DNA from: Novosphingobium umbonatum
GTDB taxonomy: Bacteria > Pseudomonadota > Alphaproteobacteria > Sphingomonadales > Sphingomonadaceae
Reading direction: 5' to 3'
Assembly: GCF_004005905.1 (NCBI RefSeq)
Contig: NZ_SACO01000005.1
Span: forward strand, 124,001-188,000
Length of the DNA: 64,000 nucleotides
Position numbers and translations under genes: made by a program
Shown here: piece by piece, positions 1-10,428 of the stretch
Layout of the letters: each line of letters begins with the position of its first letter
How positions within the stretch are numbered: position 1 is the first letter of the stretch
The notes under the pieces: generated by a model
What the model saw: the letters and a program-made list of their open reading frames with translations, nothing else
The model's database searches: none
Told to the model about the DNA's origin: nothing

Positions 1-10
1 GCAAAACTTT

Positions 11-2863
11 TTACCGAACCTCCACCGGCAACCCCAATTCCTTGACCTGCGCCTCCACCTTGGCGCGGTCGCCCACCACCACATAGGTCAGGCCCTCGGG
101 CTGGAGGAATTGCGCGGCTTTCTCGTTCAGCAGCTTGGCATCGATGCTGCGATAGAGGGCAGGCAGTTTGGTGTAATAATCATCGGGGCGGCCAAAGCGT
201 TCGTTGGCGGCAATGGCGCCCAGCACTTGCGCGTTGGTTTCAAAGCGGTTGGGCAGGCCACGGATGTTGCCATCGGTCACGCGCTGCAATTCTTCCTCGG
301 TCACCGGCTTGGCGGCGGGCAGGGCCTTCATATCGGTGATGATGGCCTTGATCGCATCGCCGGTGCGGTCGGTCTGCACGGGGGCGACCACTAACAGGCT
401 GCGCGCGCCCAAAGGCTGGCGCACCACCGATTGCACGCCATAGGACCAGCCCTTGTCCTCGCGGATGTCAGCATTGAGGCGCGAGAGCAGGCCCTGACCC
501 AGCACCTCATTGGCCAGATCCAGCGCTTCCTGCCCGCCATCGCGGCCCGATAGGGGCAGCACGCGGCCCGCCACGATCACCGATTGCGGCGAACCGGGCC
601 GGTCGATCAGGATGATGCGCGGGTTGGGAGTCGGCGCCGCAGCGCTAACCGCCTTGACAGGCTTGGGGCTGGCAGGCTTGGCCCATTGGCCAAAGGCGCG
701 CTCCAATTGGGGCAGCAGATCGCCCATGGCAATATCGCCCACCACGGTGATGCGCGCCAGATCGGGGCGCAGCCATTGGGCATGGGCGGCGCGCAAGTCT
801 TGCGGGTTCAGCGCCTTCAGACTGGCCGCATCGCCCAGCCCATCGGCGGGCAGGCCATAGGGATGGTCTTTGCCAAACAGCACAGGGTTGATGGCGCGAA
901 TGGCAATGCCCTGCGGATTGGCCAGAGTTTGCGCCAGACGGGCCAGACGCTGCTGCTTGACCCGCTCCACCTCGGACGGGGCAAAGGCGGGGTGCAGCAC
1001 CACATCGGCCATCAGCGCCAAAGATGGCGCCAGATTGGCCGACAGCGCCGACAGGGTGACGGCGGTCGTATCCATCCCCGCCGCGCTTTCCAGCGAGGCG
1101 CCAAGGCGCTCCTCCTCCTCCAGCACTTGGGTGGCGTCGCGGCTGGTGGTGCCCTCTTTCAGCATGGAGAGCATCAGCCCCTGCGTGCCCGCCGTGTTGA
1201 GCGAATCTGCCGCGATGCCAGCGTCAAAGGCGAGGTTGATCACCACCTTGGGCACCGCGCTGCGCCGCGCAAGGCTGACGGGGATGCCGTTGGAAAGCGT
1301 GGCATGTTCCACCGCGGCAAAGGCCAGTTCGCCCACCGGCGCCACAGGGGGAGCGCTGCGGGGCGGGGATTGCGGAACGGGGGGCACGGGGGCCTTGGCA
1401 TCAGGTTTGGGTGCGGGGCGCTGGGCCTCATCGCCCCAGCCGCCCAATTGGTCGCCGCTCATCGTCCGCTTGCCCGGCACGGTGGCAATAGCTAGCACAG
1501 GGCGTTTGAGCCATGTGTTGAGCGCGGCCTTGGCCTGTGCGGGCGTGACCGAGGCTATGGCTGCCAGATCGCGCTTATAGGCTGCCGGATCGCCGGAATA
1601 GAGCAAGCCCTCGGCCAAGGTCGCGCCCTTGCCGCCAAAGCCGCCCACCACTTCCAGCGCGCCGATCTGGCCCGATACTTCGCGGGTGGCGGCGCGTTTC
1701 ACCTCGTCGGCATTGGGGCCGCTGGCCAGATATTTGGCGATTTCCGCGTCCAGCGCAGCCTCGGCCACCGCGCGGCTTACGCCCGGTTTCACATCCATGC
1801 TGATTTCCAGCACGCTCACCTGTTCATAGCTTTCCAACTCGGCGCTGACCGAGACGGCCACCTGCTTGCCCCGCACCAGAGCATTGTCGAGCCGCGAGGA
1901 GGCCAGCCCGCCCAGCACGCTCATGCCCACCTGCAGCGCCGCAGTGTCCTTGTGGTTGAGGCCCGGCCCGCTCCACAGGCGGACAAGGCGGGTGGTGGCC
2001 ACATTGTCGGTGATGGTCTGGCGCACCAGAGCCTTTAGTGTGACCGGCCCTGCCACCACGGGTTTCACCGCAGGCCCTGCCGGAATATCGCCGAAATATT
2101 TTTCCATCAGCGGGCGCGCGGTGGCGGCATCAATATCGCCGCTCAACACCAGCACCGCATTGTTGGGGCCATAATGCTCCTTGAACCAAGCCCGCACATC
2201 GCCCAGCGAGGCCGCGTCCAGATCGGCCATCGAGCCGATGGTCTGGTGGCGATAGGGGTGGCCCACGGGGAACAGGCCATCGGTCTGCGCATAGCGGGTC
2301 AGGCCATAGGGCTGGTTATCGCCCTGCCGCTTTTCATTCTGCACCACGCCACGCTGCTTATCCAGCTTGTCCTGTGTCACCGCGCCCAGCAGATGGCCCA
2401 TGCGGTCGCTTTCCAGAAACAGCGCGAGGTCCAGCGCGCCCTTGGGCACGGTTTCCACATAATTGGTGCGGTCATACCAAGTGCTGCCATTGGTGGCGGT
2501 GGAACCTGCGCCTTCGAGCGGAATGTCGAAATTGGGCACATTCTCGCTGCCGCCAAAGAAGAGATGCTCGTAAAGATGGGCAAAGCCGGTCTTGCCGCGC
2601 GGCTCATGCTTGGAACCGATGCGGTAATAGGTGGTGACGCCGATGATGGGCGCCTTGCGGTCGGTATGGACCAGCACGGTCAGCCCATTGGCCAGTTGGA
2701 AGCGTTCGTACGGGATGTCGACCGCGCGCACCAGATCGGCCAGTTTGGCGGTTGCGGGCTGGGCGGGTGTTGCTGTGGTCTTTGGAGCAGGCGCTGCCAA
2801 GGCAGGCTGGGCCACCAGCGCCAGCGAGAGGGCCAACATTGGGGCGGGCAGAATTTGTCGCAT
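11..2863 (-). CDS. M16 family zinc metallopeptidase, exported
   Basis: A 950-residue pitrilysin-type (M16) protease with two M16 halves, predicted to act in the periplasm on peptides. The N-terminus is a signal peptide (basic start, hydrophobic run, cut near ALAAPA). The inverted zinc motif HxxEH is visible as HLYEH at residues 96-100. The second half, after a Pro/Ala-rich linker near residue 500, lacks an HxxEH, as usual for two-domain M16 proteins. I chose the internal ATG because AGGGGA lies seven bases upstream and the signal peptide starts there; a start 27 codons upstream would bury the signal. It is divergent from the M28 peptidase gene. The substrate is unknown. A second, distantly similar M16 protein is encoded at 31.1-34.1 kb. 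Confidence 0.9.
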   Translation of the reverse strand: MRQILPAPMLALSLALVAQPALAAPAPKTTATPAQPATAKLADLVRAVDIPYERFQLANGLTVLVHTDRKAPIIGVTTYYRIGSKHEPRGKTGFAHLYEHLFFGGSENVPNFDIPLEGAGSTATNGSTWYDRTNYVETVPKGALDLALFLESDRMGHLLGAVTQDKLDKQRGVVQNEKRQGDNQPYGLTRYAQTDGLFPVGHPYRHQTIGSMADLDAASLGDVRAWFKEHYGPNNAVLVLSGDIDAATARPLMEKYFGDIPAGPAVKPVVAGPVTLKALVRQTITDNVATTRLVRLWSGPGLNHKDTAALQVGMSVLGGLASSRLDNALVRGKQVAVSVSAELESYEQVSVLEISMDVKPGVSRAVAEAALDAEIAKYLASGPNADEVKRAATREVSGQIGALEVVGGFGGKGATLAEGLLYSGDPAAYKRDLAAIASVTPAQAKAALNTWLKRPVLAIATVPGKRTMSGDQLGGWGDEAQRPAPKPDAKAPVPPVPQSPPRSAPPVAPVGELAFAAVEHATLSNGIPVSLARRSAVPKVVINLAFDAGIAADSLNTAGTQGLMLSMLKEGTTSRDATQVLEEEERLGASLESAAGMDTTAVTLSALSANLAPSLALMADVVLHPAFAPSEVERVKQQRLARLAQTLANPQGIAIRAINPVLFGKDHPYGLPADGLGDAASLKALNPQDLRAAHAQWLRPDLARITVVGDIAMGDLLPQLERAFGQWAKPASPKPVKAVSAAAPTPNPRIILIDRPGSPQSVIVAGRVLPLSGRDGGQEALDLANEVLGQGLLSRLNADIREDKGWSYGVQSVVRQPLGARSLLVVAPVQTDRTGDAIKAIITDMKALPAAKPVTEEELQRVTDGNIRGLPNRFETNAQVLGAIAANERFGRPDDYYTKLPALYRSIDAKLLNEKAAQFLQPEGLTYVVVGDRAKVEAQVKELGLPVEVR

Positions 2864-3007
2864 GAAAATCCCCTGAAAATCTGTGGCCAAGCTAGTTTCA
2901 CGGGCAGCCTGTCGCAAGCATGAACCGCAGGGCTTGGTTGCCATGGGCGGTTTGGCCGGTTATCCGTTCCGCATTATTAACATTGCTGTCAGGATTGTCC
3001 GGTTCCC

Positions 3008-4771
3008 ATGCGAAAATCAACCTTGCGCGCGCTTATCCCCGCCTTTGCGCTGCTGGCCGCTGCTCCGCTGCACGCGATCGAAACCGAGGAGGCCAGTGAC
3101 GAGGCTTTCGAGGCCGGTGCCCCTGCTGCGCCCGCAACTGCCCAGCCTGCCGTCCCTTTGCGCGCCGAGGCGGATCTGCCGCTGGACCCGCGTTTCTCGG
3201 CCGAGCGGATCAAGGCCGATATCAGCTTTTTCGCCGATGATCTGTTGCAGGGTCGGGACGTGGGCAGCACCGGCCATGAAATCGCCGCCCGCTTTGTGGC
3301 GCAGCGCTTTGCCGCCTTGGGCCTTGTGCCGATGGGCGATATGGGCGCCGATGCTCAGCGTGGTTGGCTGCAACGCATCACGTTTCAAAAGACCGAATTT
3401 GCCGATGCGCCCGCTGGCGTGGAGGTGATAGGGCCGAAGGGCAAGAGTGCCTTCGCCCATGGCAAGCAGGTGATGATTGCCGCCAGCGCCAATGAGCCCA
3501 AGCTGGACTTGACCGCGCCTTTGGTGTTTGTTGGCTATGGCATCGACAATGCGGCGCTGGGTATCAATGATTACGCAGGGCTGGATGTGCAGGGCAAGAT
3601 CGTGGTCTTGCTGCGCGGCTATCCGGCGGGCATGCCCAGCGAGGAGGGCGCGCATCTTTCCGCCACCAAGGCGCAAATGGCGCAGGCCCATGGCGCGATT
3701 GGTGTGATTACGGTGGCCACCAATGCCTCGGCCAAGGTGCGCCCTTGGGAAAAGAGCGTGCAGACCGCTTTCAGCCCCAGCTATGCCTGGGTGGGGCCGG
3801 ATGGGAAGGCCAATGAGGGCGCGCCCGGCATCCGCACCGCCATCTCGGTCAGCGACGAGGCCGCCGCCGCCTTGCTGGAAGGCGCGCCCAAGAGCCTGTC
3901 GCAGATCCGCGCCGAGGCGGACAAGGCAGGCGGTCGCCCCAAGGGTTTTGCGCTGAAGGCCAGCCTGCATGCCTTTGTGCAATCCAAGTCCAGCCGCGTG
4001 ACTAGCCCCAATGTGGTGGCCATGCTGCCCGGATCGGATCTGAAGGACCAGTTTGTGGTGCTGTCGGGCCATCTGGACCATCTGGGCGTGGGCAAGGTGA
4101 AGGAAAGCGAACCGGCGGACAAGGACCGCATTTACAATGGCGCGATGGACAATGCCGCGGGCACGGCCACCACGCTGGAAGTGGCCCGCGTGATGGCAGC
4201 AGATAAAGCTGGCCCGCGTCGCTCGGTGGTGTTCCTGATCACCACGGCGGAGGAAAAGGGCCTGTTGGGCGCGGATTATTACGCCAACCATCCGACCATT
4301 CCGGCGGAAAAGATTGTCGGCAATGTCGATCTGGATATGCCGGTGCTGCTCTATCCCTTTACCGATGTGATTGCCTATGGCGCGGACCATTCCACGCTGG
4401 GGCCGATTGTGGCCGATGCGGTCAAGCCGATGCAGGTGGGCCTCTCGCCCGATCCCATGCCCGCCGAAACCATCTTTGTACGGTCCGACCATTACCGCTT
4501 TGTGCGCAAGGGCGTGCCGGCGGTGTTTCTGGCCACCGGATGGGCCAATGGCGGGGCCAAGGCCTTCGGCGATTTTCTGGCCCATACCTATCACCAGCCC
4601 AATGATGATATGGCGCAGGCATGGAATTGGCGCGCGGGCGCCCGCTTTGCCGAGGCCAATTACCGCATCACCCGCGCCATGGCCGACGGGGCGACCCCGC
4701 CGCTTTGGTTCAAGGGCGATTTCTTTGGCGCGACCTTTGCCGCCCAAGCGCCCAAGGCAGAGCGCAAGTAA
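3008..4771 (+). CDS. M28 family metallopeptidase with PA domain, exported
   Basis: A 587-residue zinc aminopeptidase of family M28. Visible in order: signal peptide (residues 1-24, ending LHA), a protease-associated region in the first half (VGYGIDNAALGINDYAGLDV, about 176-196), then the M28 catalytic domain. The metal and catalytic signatures are present: SGHLDHLG (about 352-359), the MDNAAG aspartate (about 381), the TTAEEKG glutamate pair (about 412-418), DLD (about 441) and a late histidine in HTYHQPNDD (about 525). It is likely periplasmic and removes N-terminal residues from peptides. It is transcribed divergently from the M16 gene across 144 bases, so the two may share a control region. 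No partner gene follows. Confidence 0.9.
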   Translation: MRKSTLRALIPAFALLAAAPLHAIETEEASDEAFEAGAPAAPATAQPAVPLRAEADLPLDPRFSAERIKADISFFADDLLQGRDVGSTGHEIAARFVAQRFAALGLVPMGDMGADAQRGWLQRITFQKTEFADAPAGVEVIGPKGKSAFAHGKQVMIAASANEPKLDLTAPLVFVGYGIDNAALGINDYAGLDVQGKIVVLLRGYPAGMPSEEGAHLSATKAQMAQAHGAIGVITVATNASAKVRPWEKSVQTAFSPSYAWVGPDGKANEGAPGIRTAISVSDEAAAALLEGAPKSLSQIRAEADKAGGRPKGFALKASLHAFVQSKSSRVTSPNVVAMLPGSDLKDQFVVLSGHLDHLGVGKVKESEPADKDRIYNGAMDNAAGTATTLEVARVMAADKAGPRRSVVFLITTAEEKGLLGADYYANHPTIPAEKIVGNVDLDMPVLLYPFTDVIAYGADHSTLGPIVADAVKPMQVGLSPDPMPAETIFVRSDHYRFVRKGVPAVFLATGWANGGAKAFGDFLAHTYHQPNDDMAQAWNWRAGARFAEANYRITRAMADGATPPLWFKGDFFGATFAAQAPKAERK

Positions 4772-4844
4772 GGATTGAGGCTGGTCAAAGTCGATTGGCC
4801 GCGAGGGCGATAGAACATGGGGCGGTAATTTTCTGCTGCAAGGG

Positions 4845-4870
4845 CTTGTGTGGCGAAATGGTCACACCAT
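4845..4870 (+). promoter_or_regulatory. possible heat-shock (sigma-32) promoter of clpB
   Basis: CTTG at the left end and CACCAT sixteen bases later resemble a sigma-32 promoter (CTTG ... CCCCAT). It lies about 30-55 bases upstream of the clpB start. clpB is normally heat-shock controlled. The match is partial and judged by eye. Confidence 0.25.
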
Positions 4871-4898
4871 CTCTTGCGGTAACGGAGGAACCGACCCC

Positions 4899-7478
4899 AT
4901 GAACCTCGAAAAATTCACCGACCGCGCCAAGGGCTTTTTGCAAGCCGCCCAAGTGGTGGCCATTCGCCTCAACCACCAGCGCATCACCGCCGAACATATT
5001 CTCAAAGCCTTGCTGGAAGACAGCGAGGGCATGGCCAGCGGGCTGTTGCAGCGCGCGGGCGGGAACGCTGGCGTGGCTGTGGCCGAGGTGGACAAGGCGC
5101 TGGCCAAGATCCCCGCTGTCAGCGGATCGGGCGCGCAAGCGCAGCCGGGCCTCGACAATGACGCCGTGCGCGTGCTGGACAGCGCCGAGCAGGTGGCCGC
5201 CAAGTCGGGCGACAGCTTTGTTACCGTGGAGCGCATTCTGGTCGCGCTGGCTCTGGCTACGACGACCGCAGCGGGGCAGGCATTGAAGGCTGCCAATGTG
5301 ACGCCGCAGGCTTTGGAGGCCGCGATCACCGCCCTGCGCGGCGGGCGGACGGCGGACAGCGCCAGCGCCGAAAACGCCTATGACGCGATGAAGAAATATG
5401 CCCGCGATCTGACGCAGGCGGCCAAGGATGGCAAGCTGGACCCTGTGATCGGGCGCGACGAGGAAATCCGCCGCACGGTGCAGATTCTGGCCCGCCGCAC
5501 GAAAAACAACCCCGCGCTGATTGGCGAACCGGGCGTGGGCAAGACCGCGATTGCCGAAGGGCTGGCCTTGCGCATTGCCAATGGCGATGTGCCCGACAGC
5601 CTCAAGCATCGCCGCCTGATGTCGCTGGACATGGGTGCGCTGATCGCGGGGGCCAAATATCGCGGCGAGTTTGAAGAGCGGCTCAAGGCTGTGCTCGACG
5701 AGGTGAAGGGCGCGGAAGGCGAGATCATCCTGTTCATCGATGAAATGCACACGCTGATCGGCGCGGGCAAGGGCGAGGGCTCGATGGATGCGGGCAATCT
5801 GTTGAAGCCTGCTCTGGCGCGGGGCGAATTGCATTGCATTGGCGCTACCACGCTGGATGAATATCAGAAATATGTCGAGAAAGACCCCGCTCTCCAGCGC
5901 CGGTTCCAGCCTGTTTTCGTGGGCGAACCCACGGTGGAGGATACGATCTCGATCCTGCGCGGGCTTAAGGAAAAATACGAGCTGCACCATGGCGTGCGGA
6001 TTGCCGATAATGCGATTGTGGCGGCGGCTACGCTGTCCAACCGCTATATTGCCGACCGTTTCCTGCCCGATAAAGCTATCGACCTGATGGATGAGGCGGC
6101 AAGCCGTATCCGGATGGAGGTGGAGAGCAAGCCGGAGGAGATTGAGAATCTCGACCGCCGGATCATCCAGTTGAAGATCGAGGAAATGGCGCTGGCCAAG
6201 GAGAGCGATGCCGCCTCAAAGGACCGGCTGGTGGCGCTGCGCGAGGAACTGGCCAATCTGGAGCAGAAGAGCGCGGAGCTGACCACCCGTTGGCAGAACG
6301 AGCGCGACAAGATAGCCGCGGAAGGCAAGATCAAGGAAGCGCTGGATGCGGCGCGGCTGGAGCTGGAACAGGCGCAGCGCAAGGGCGATCTGGCCCGTGC
6401 GGGCGAGCTGTCCTATGGCCGCATCCCCGAACTGGAGCGCCAACTGGCCGAGGCGCAGTCTCAGGCGCAAAACGCCATGCTGCGCGAGGAAGTGACCGCC
6501 GATGATATTGCCGGTGTCGTCAGCCGCTGGACCGGCGTGCCGGTGGACCGGATGTTGCAGGGCGAGCGGGAAAAGCTGCTCAAGATGGAAGAGGTGATCG
6601 GCAAGCGCGTGATCGGGCAGAAGGATGCCGTGGTCGCCGTGTCCAAGGCGGTGCGCCGTGCGCGGGCGGGCTTGCAAGACCCCAACCGGCCTTTGGGCAG
6701 CTTCCTGTTCCTGGGCCCCACGGGCGTGGGCAAAACGGAATTGACCAAGGCGCTGGCCGGTTTCCTGTTTGACGATGACAATGCCATGGTGCGCATCGAC
6801 ATGAGCGAGTTCATGGAAAAGCACGCGGTCAGCCGCCTGATCGGTGCCCCTCCGGGCTATGTCGGCTATGACGAGGGCGGCGTTTTGACCGAGGCGGTGC
6901 GGCGCCGTCCCTATCAGGTGGTGCTGTTTGACGAGGTGGAAAAGGCCCATCCCGATGTGTTCAACGTGCTGCTTCAAGTGTTGGACGATGGCCGCCTGAC
7001 CGATGGGCAGGGGCGTCAGGTGGATTTCACCAACACGCTGATCATCCTGACCAGCAATCTTGGCAGCCAATATCTGGCCAATCTGGACGACGGGCAGGAT
7101 GTGGAAAGCGTCGAGCCGCAGGTGATGGAAATTGTGCGCGGGCATTTCCGCCCCGAATTCCTCAACCGTCTGGACGAGATCATCCTGTTCCACCGTCTGG
7201 GCGCGGAACATATGGCCCCGATTGTGGAATTGCAGGTGAGCCGCGTGCAAAAACTGCTGAAGGACCGCAAGATCACGTTGGACCTCTCCGATGCAGCCAA
7301 GCGCTGGCTGGGGCGGGTCGGCTATGATCCGGTCTATGGCGCAAGGCCGCTGAAACGCGCGGTGCAGCGCTATGTGCAGGACCCGCTGGCCGAAAAGCTG
7401 CTGGGCGGGGACGTGCCGGATGGCAGCACGGTGAGGTTGGACGAGGGGGACGGGGCGCTGGTGTTCAGCGTCGTGTGA
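4899..7478 (+). CDS. clpB: ATP-dependent chaperone / disaggregase ClpB
   Basis: An 859-residue Hsp100 disaggregase, the usual ClpB length. It threads aggregated proteins through its hexameric pore together with DnaK. Visible in order: the Clp N-domain repeat pair (1-145), NBD1 with Walker A GEPGVGKT (209-216) and the [11 protein letters not shown] pore region, the coiled-coil middle domain rich in Glu, Leu and Lys (about 400-520, specific for ClpB rather than ClpA/C), NBD2 with Walker A GPTGVGKT (about 606-613) and GYVGYDEGG pore loop, and the C-terminal D2-small domain. The start was set at [10 protein letters not shown] because GGAGGA precedes it by nine bases. It is a single gene followed by a hairpin shared with the convergent rarA gene. 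Confidence 0.98.
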   Translation: MNLEKFTDRAKGFLQAAQVVAIRLNHQRITAEHILKALLEDSEGMASGLLQRAGGNAGVAVAEVDKALAKIPAVSGSGAQAQPGLDNDAVRVLDSAEQVAAKSGDSFVTVERILVALALATTTAAGQALKAANVTPQALEAAITALRGGRTADSASAENAYDAMKKYARDLTQAAKDGKLDPVIGRDEEIRRTVQILARRTKNNPALIGEPGVGKTAIAEGLALRIANGDVPDSLKHRRLMSLDMGALIAGAKYRGEFEERLKAVLDEVKGAEGEIILFIDEMHTLIGAGKGEGSMDAGNLLKPALARGELHCIGATTLDEYQKYVEKDPALQRRFQPVFVGEPTVEDTISILRGLKEKYELHHGVRIADNAIVAAATLSNRYIADRFLPDKAIDLMDEAASRIRMEVESKPEEIENLDRRIIQLKIEEMALAKESDAASKDRLVALREELANLEQKSAELTTRWQNERDKIAAEGKIKEALDAARLELEQAQRKGDLARAGELSYGRIPELERQLAEAQSQAQNAMLREEVTADDIAGVVSRWTGVPVDRMLQGEREKLLKMEEVIGKRVIGQKDAVVAVSKAVRRARAGLQDPNRPLGSFLFLGPTGVGKTELTKALAGFLFDDDNAMVRIDMSEFMEKHAVSRLIGAPPGYVGYDEGGVLTEAVRRRPYQVVLFDEVEKAHPDVFNVLLQVLDDGRLTDGQGRQVDFTNTLIILTSNLGSQYLANLDDGQDVESVEPQVMEIVRGHFRPEFLNRLDEIILFHRLGAEHMAPIVELQVSRVQKLLKDRKITLDLSDAAKRWLGRVGYDPVYGARPLKRAVQRYVQDPLAEKLLGGDVPDGSTVRLDEGDGALVFSVV

Positions 7479-7483
7479 TCGCA

Positions 7484-7512
7484 AAAGGGGGGCGGCTATT
7501 CCGCTCCCCTTT
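7484..7512. terminator. hairpin between convergent clpB and rarA
   Basis: AAAGGGG-G-GCGG pairs with CCGC-T-CCCCTTT around a five-base loop (CTATT); the only non-Watson-Crick pair is one G-U. The rarA stop codon lies in the loop. On the plus strand the stem ends in three Ts, so it could end clpB transcripts; on the minus strand it overlaps the end of rarA. Confidence 0.55.
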
Positions 7513-8824
7513 CGCGCCTTTTGCGGTCCCACCATTCAAGGCGCTTTAGCACTTCGCGTTCAAAGCCGCGTTCGACAGGGCGATAGAATTGCTGGGGCGC
7601 CATGCCTTCGGGCCAGTAATTGTCGCCGGAAAAACCATCGGGCGCGTCATGGTCATAGGCATAGCCCGCGCCATAGCCGATGTCCTTCATCAGCTTGGTC
7701 GGCGCGTTGAGGATATTGGCGGGCGGCATCAGCGAACCGGTGGCATGGGCGCTGGCGGCGGCTTCCTTCCATGCCTTATAGGCGGCGTTGGATTTGGGCG
7801 CGGTGGCGCAATAGAGGCAGGCTTGGGCTATCGCCAATTCGCCTTCGGGGCTGCCCAGAAAATCATAGGCATCTTTCGCCAGCAAACATTGCTGCAAGGC
7901 CTGCGGGTCGGCCATGCCAATATCCTCGCTGGCAAAGCGGACGAGGCGGCGCAGCACGTAAAGCGGTTCTTCCCCTGCGGTCAGCATGCGCGCCAGATAG
8001 TAAAGCGCGGCCTGTGGATCGGAGCCGCGCAGGGATTTGTGCAAGGCCGAGATCAGATTGTAATGGCCATCGCGGTCTTTGTCGTAAACCGCCACGCGGC
8101 GTTGCAGGAAACGGCCCAGCCCTGCCGGATCGAGCGGCTGCGCCAATTGCGCATTATACAGCGTTTCGACCTGACCCAGCAGAAAGCGCCCGTCGCCATC
8201 GGCGCTGGCGATCAAGGCCTCGCGCGCAGGGGCGGTGAGGGGCAGGGGCACGCCCTCGGCCTCCTCCGCTCGCGCTAACAAGGCGGTCAGCGCTTCGGGG
8301 GAGAGGCGGTGCAGGATCAACACCTGCGCGCGGCTGAGCAAAGCGGCGTTGAGCGCGAAGGAAGGGTTCTCGGTGGTGGCCCCCACCAAGGTCACCGTGC
8401 CGCGCTCCACATAGGGCAAGAAGCCATCCTGTTGCGCGCGGTTAAACCGGTGGATCTCGTCCACAAACAGCAGGGTGGGGCGGCCATGCAGCGCTAGCGC
8501 GCCCTCGGCCTCGGCAAACATGCGTTTCAAATCCGCCACGCCGGAAAACACCGCGCTGACGCTGGCGTAGCGCATCCCCACACTGGCGGCCAAGAGCCTT
8601 GCGATGCTGGTCTTGCCCGTGCCCGGCGGGCCCCACAGGATCATGCTGGACAGCCGCCCTGCCGCCACCATTCGCCCGATCGCGCCTTCTGGCCCCGTCA
8701 GGTGCTCCTGCCCGATCACCTCGCCCAGATGCGCGGGCCGCAAGCGTTCGGCCAGCGGAATGGCCCCTGTTGGCGGCGGCGGGGAAGGGGGTGTTTCCGC
8801 TGGGTCTGGGGCGAAGAGGTCCAT
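7496..8824 (-). CDS. rarA: replication-associated recombination protein A (RarA/MgsA AAA+ ATPase)
   Basis: A 442-residue clamp-loader-like AAA+ ATPase that acts at stalled replication forks and binds SSB-coated DNA ends. Visible: a Pro-rich N-terminal tail after the MDLFAPD opening, Walker A GPPGTGKT (65-72), Walker B with DEIHRFN (121-127), the sensor-1 ATTENPSF motif that is typical for this family, and the C-terminal tetramerisation region (KSLRGSDPQAALYYLARML and the YAYDHDAPDGFSGDNYWPEG segment). Length and motifs match bacterial RarA throughout. It is convergent with clpB. No strong ribosome site was seen upstream of the ATG. Confidence 0.95.
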   Translation of the reverse strand: MDLFAPDPAETPPSPPPPTGAIPLAERLRPAHLGEVIGQEHLTGPEGAIGRMVAAGRLSSMILWGPPGTGKTSIARLLAASVGMRYASVSAVFSGVADLKRMFAEAEGALALHGRPTLLFVDEIHRFNRAQQDGFLPYVERGTVTLVGATTENPSFALNAALLSRAQVLILHRLSPEALTALLARAEEAEGVPLPLTAPAREALIASADGDGRFLLGQVETLYNAQLAQPLDPAGLGRFLQRRVAVYDKDRDGHYNLISALHKSLRGSDPQAALYYLARMLTAGEEPLYVLRRLVRFASEDIGMADPQALQQCLLAKDAYDFLGSPEGELAIAQACLYCATAPKSNAAYKAWKEAAASAHATGSLMPPANILNAPTKLMKDIGYGAGYAYDHDAPDGFSGDNYWPEGMAPQQFYRPVERGFEREVLKRLEWWDRKRRERGAE

Positions 8825-8884
8825 AAGGCTGGGTTTAGGATGGTTTGGGGGGAAAGGGAAGGATGCCTCCGGCGGAGTTTATAA

Positions 8885-8933
8885 TGCCTCCGGCGGGTTA
8901 AGGGCGGGGGCCCTTAACAATCCCGATAATGGG
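8885..8933 (+). repeat. intergenic palindromic repeat, copy A
   Basis: Reads TGCCTCCGGCGGG, then arms GTTAAGGGC / GCCCTTAAC around GGGG, then AATCCCGATAATGGG. The flanks match copies C, D and E while the stem sequence differs. A partial second CCTCCGGCGG box lies just upstream (8866-8875). The region from 8825 to 9088 holds only this repeat material (copies A and B and a further GCCGGAGGC box near 8953). Confidence 0.75.
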
Positions 8934-9044
8934 AGGGTCATCGGCGTTGCGTGTCACTTGACCGCCGGAGGCTTTTAAGGCCGCTGCGCGGCGGGGCGTT
9001 TATAGGCGACGGTTTGGTATGCCGCCTGCCCTCTCGCCGGAAGA

Positions 9045-9077
9045 CGTTAAAGGGAGCGCGAGGGACGAGTCCCTCGC
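9045..9077 (-). repeat. intergenic palindromic repeat, copy B
   Basis: Left flank GTTAAAGGGAGC, then arms GCGAGGGA / TCCCTCGC around CGAG. It is almost identical to copy F near 53.3 kb. It ends 11 bases before the stop codon of the glycosyltransferase on the minus strand. Confidence 0.75.
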
Positions 9078-9088
9078 ATGAAAACCCC

Positions 9089-10258
9089 TTACTTCCGCCC
9101 CGCCACTTTCTGCCGGATCAACCGCAGATAGGTGTCGGCCACGGATTGGTTGATCCGGTCCCAACTGAAATCGCGGCTGCGGGCCTCGCCGGCGGCGCCA
9201 TGGGCGGCGCGCAGCTCGGGGCTTTCCACATAGGCGCGCACGGCCTCGGCAAAGGCGTGGATGCGGCCGGGCGGGATCAGGCGGCCCGATACGCCATTGT
9301 CGACAAGGCTTTCCGAACCGGTTGCCTCGGCGCAGACCACGGGCAGCGAGCAGGCCATGGCCTCCAGCGTGACATTGCCGAAAGTTTCGGTGACCGAGGG
9401 GAAGAACAGCACATCCATGCTGGCCACGGCGCGGCCAAGGTCGGTGCCTGCCTGATAGCCGGCGAAGACCGCGTTGGGCAGGCGTGCCTCGAACCATTCG
9501 CGCGCGGGGCCATCGCCCACGATCAGCACGCGATGTTTGACGCCCTTGCCGTTCAGCTCGTCAATCGTGTCGGAAAAGACATCGAGGCCCTTTTCCATCA
9601 CAAGGCGGCTGAACAGGCCGACCACCACTTCATCATCGGCAATGCCAAGGCTGCGGCGCCATGCCATATCGCGGCGGCTGGCGTCGAAAATATGGCGGTC
9701 CACCCCGCGCGACCATAGCGAGATGTCGTAATTCATCCGCTGGTCGCGCAGCACTTGCGCAAAGCTTTCCGAAGGGGCGACCAGCGCATCGCAGCGGCGA
9801 TAGAAGCGGCGCAAAATGGCGGTGAGCAAAGGCTCCACCCAAGCCATATTGTAATAGCGCGGATAGGTGTCGAAACGGGTGTGGACGCTGGCCAAGGCGG
9901 GCAGGCCCTGTTCGCGCGCCCAGGTTACGGCGCGATGCGCGGTGGGATCGGGGCTGGAGACATGCACGATATTGGGCGCGAATTCGGCCAGATCGCGCCG
10001 CACCGAGGCAGGCAGGCCGGTGGCGATGCGATATTCCGCGCGGCCCGGAATGGCAAAGCTGGGCACGCTGACCAGATCGCCCGTGGGCGGGAAGGCGGGA
10101 TTTTCCACCGTGGGGGAATAGACGCGCACCTGCGCGCCCTGTGCCAGCAGATAGCCGACCAGACGGTTGAGCGCCTTGTTGGCGCCATCGGTGACCATAT
10201 TGTAATTGCCGCTGAACAGGGCAACGCGCAGGTCGGAAGTTCGGGTAGGAAGTTGCAT
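9089..10258 (-). CDS. GT4-family glycosyltransferase
   Basis: A 389-residue retaining glycosyltransferase of the GT-B fold, family 4. The N-terminal Rossmann half opens with LRVALFSGNYNMVTDGANKA. The C-terminal donor-binding half carries GLFSRLVMEKGLDVF, the VGDGP turn and the EX7E motif ETFGNVTLE. It resembles the MgtA/SqdX-like group that transfers sugars to diacylglycerol or related lipids, so a glycolipid role is possible; the acceptor cannot be told from sequence. The start at MQLPTRTSDLRV fits the family length; an upstream start 36 codons earlier is possible but adds a segment unlike the family. It stands alone, next to the repeat-rich intergenic region. Confidence 0.82.
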   Translation of the reverse strand: MQLPTRTSDLRVALFSGNYNMVTDGANKALNRLVGYLLAQGAQVRVYSPTVENPAFPPTGDLVSVPSFAIPGRAEYRIATGLPASVRRDLAEFAPNIVHVSSPDPTAHRAVTWAREQGLPALASVHTRFDTYPRYYNMAWVEPLLTAILRRFYRRCDALVAPSESFAQVLRDQRMNYDISLWSRGVDRHIFDASRRDMAWRRSLGIADDEVVVGLFSRLVMEKGLDVFSDTIDELNGKGVKHRVLIVGDGPAREWFEARLPNAVFAGYQAGTDLGRAVASMDVLFFPSVTETFGNVTLEAMACSLPVVCAEATGSESLVDNGVSGRLIPPGRIHAFAEAVRAYVESPELRAAHGAAGEARSRDFSWDRINQSVADTYLRLIRQKVAGRK

Positions 10259-10428
10259 CGGGCGCCCATAGCGGCTGATGCGGCTCTTGGCCAGCATCAC
10301 CCCCGTTTTGCGCATAAAGAAGGCGCATGGCAGCCCTGTTGCCAGAGCCACCATGCGCCAGACCACATCCCGCCCCGCGAAGGTAAGGGGTCGGTTATAC
10401 CGAGAGACGGGATGCAGGGAGAGAGAGG

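Noticed and set aside
3017..4747. A 576-codon open frame on the minus strand
   Set aside because: It is antisense to the M28 peptidase; the His/Gly/Arg-rich composition is that of a shadow frame.
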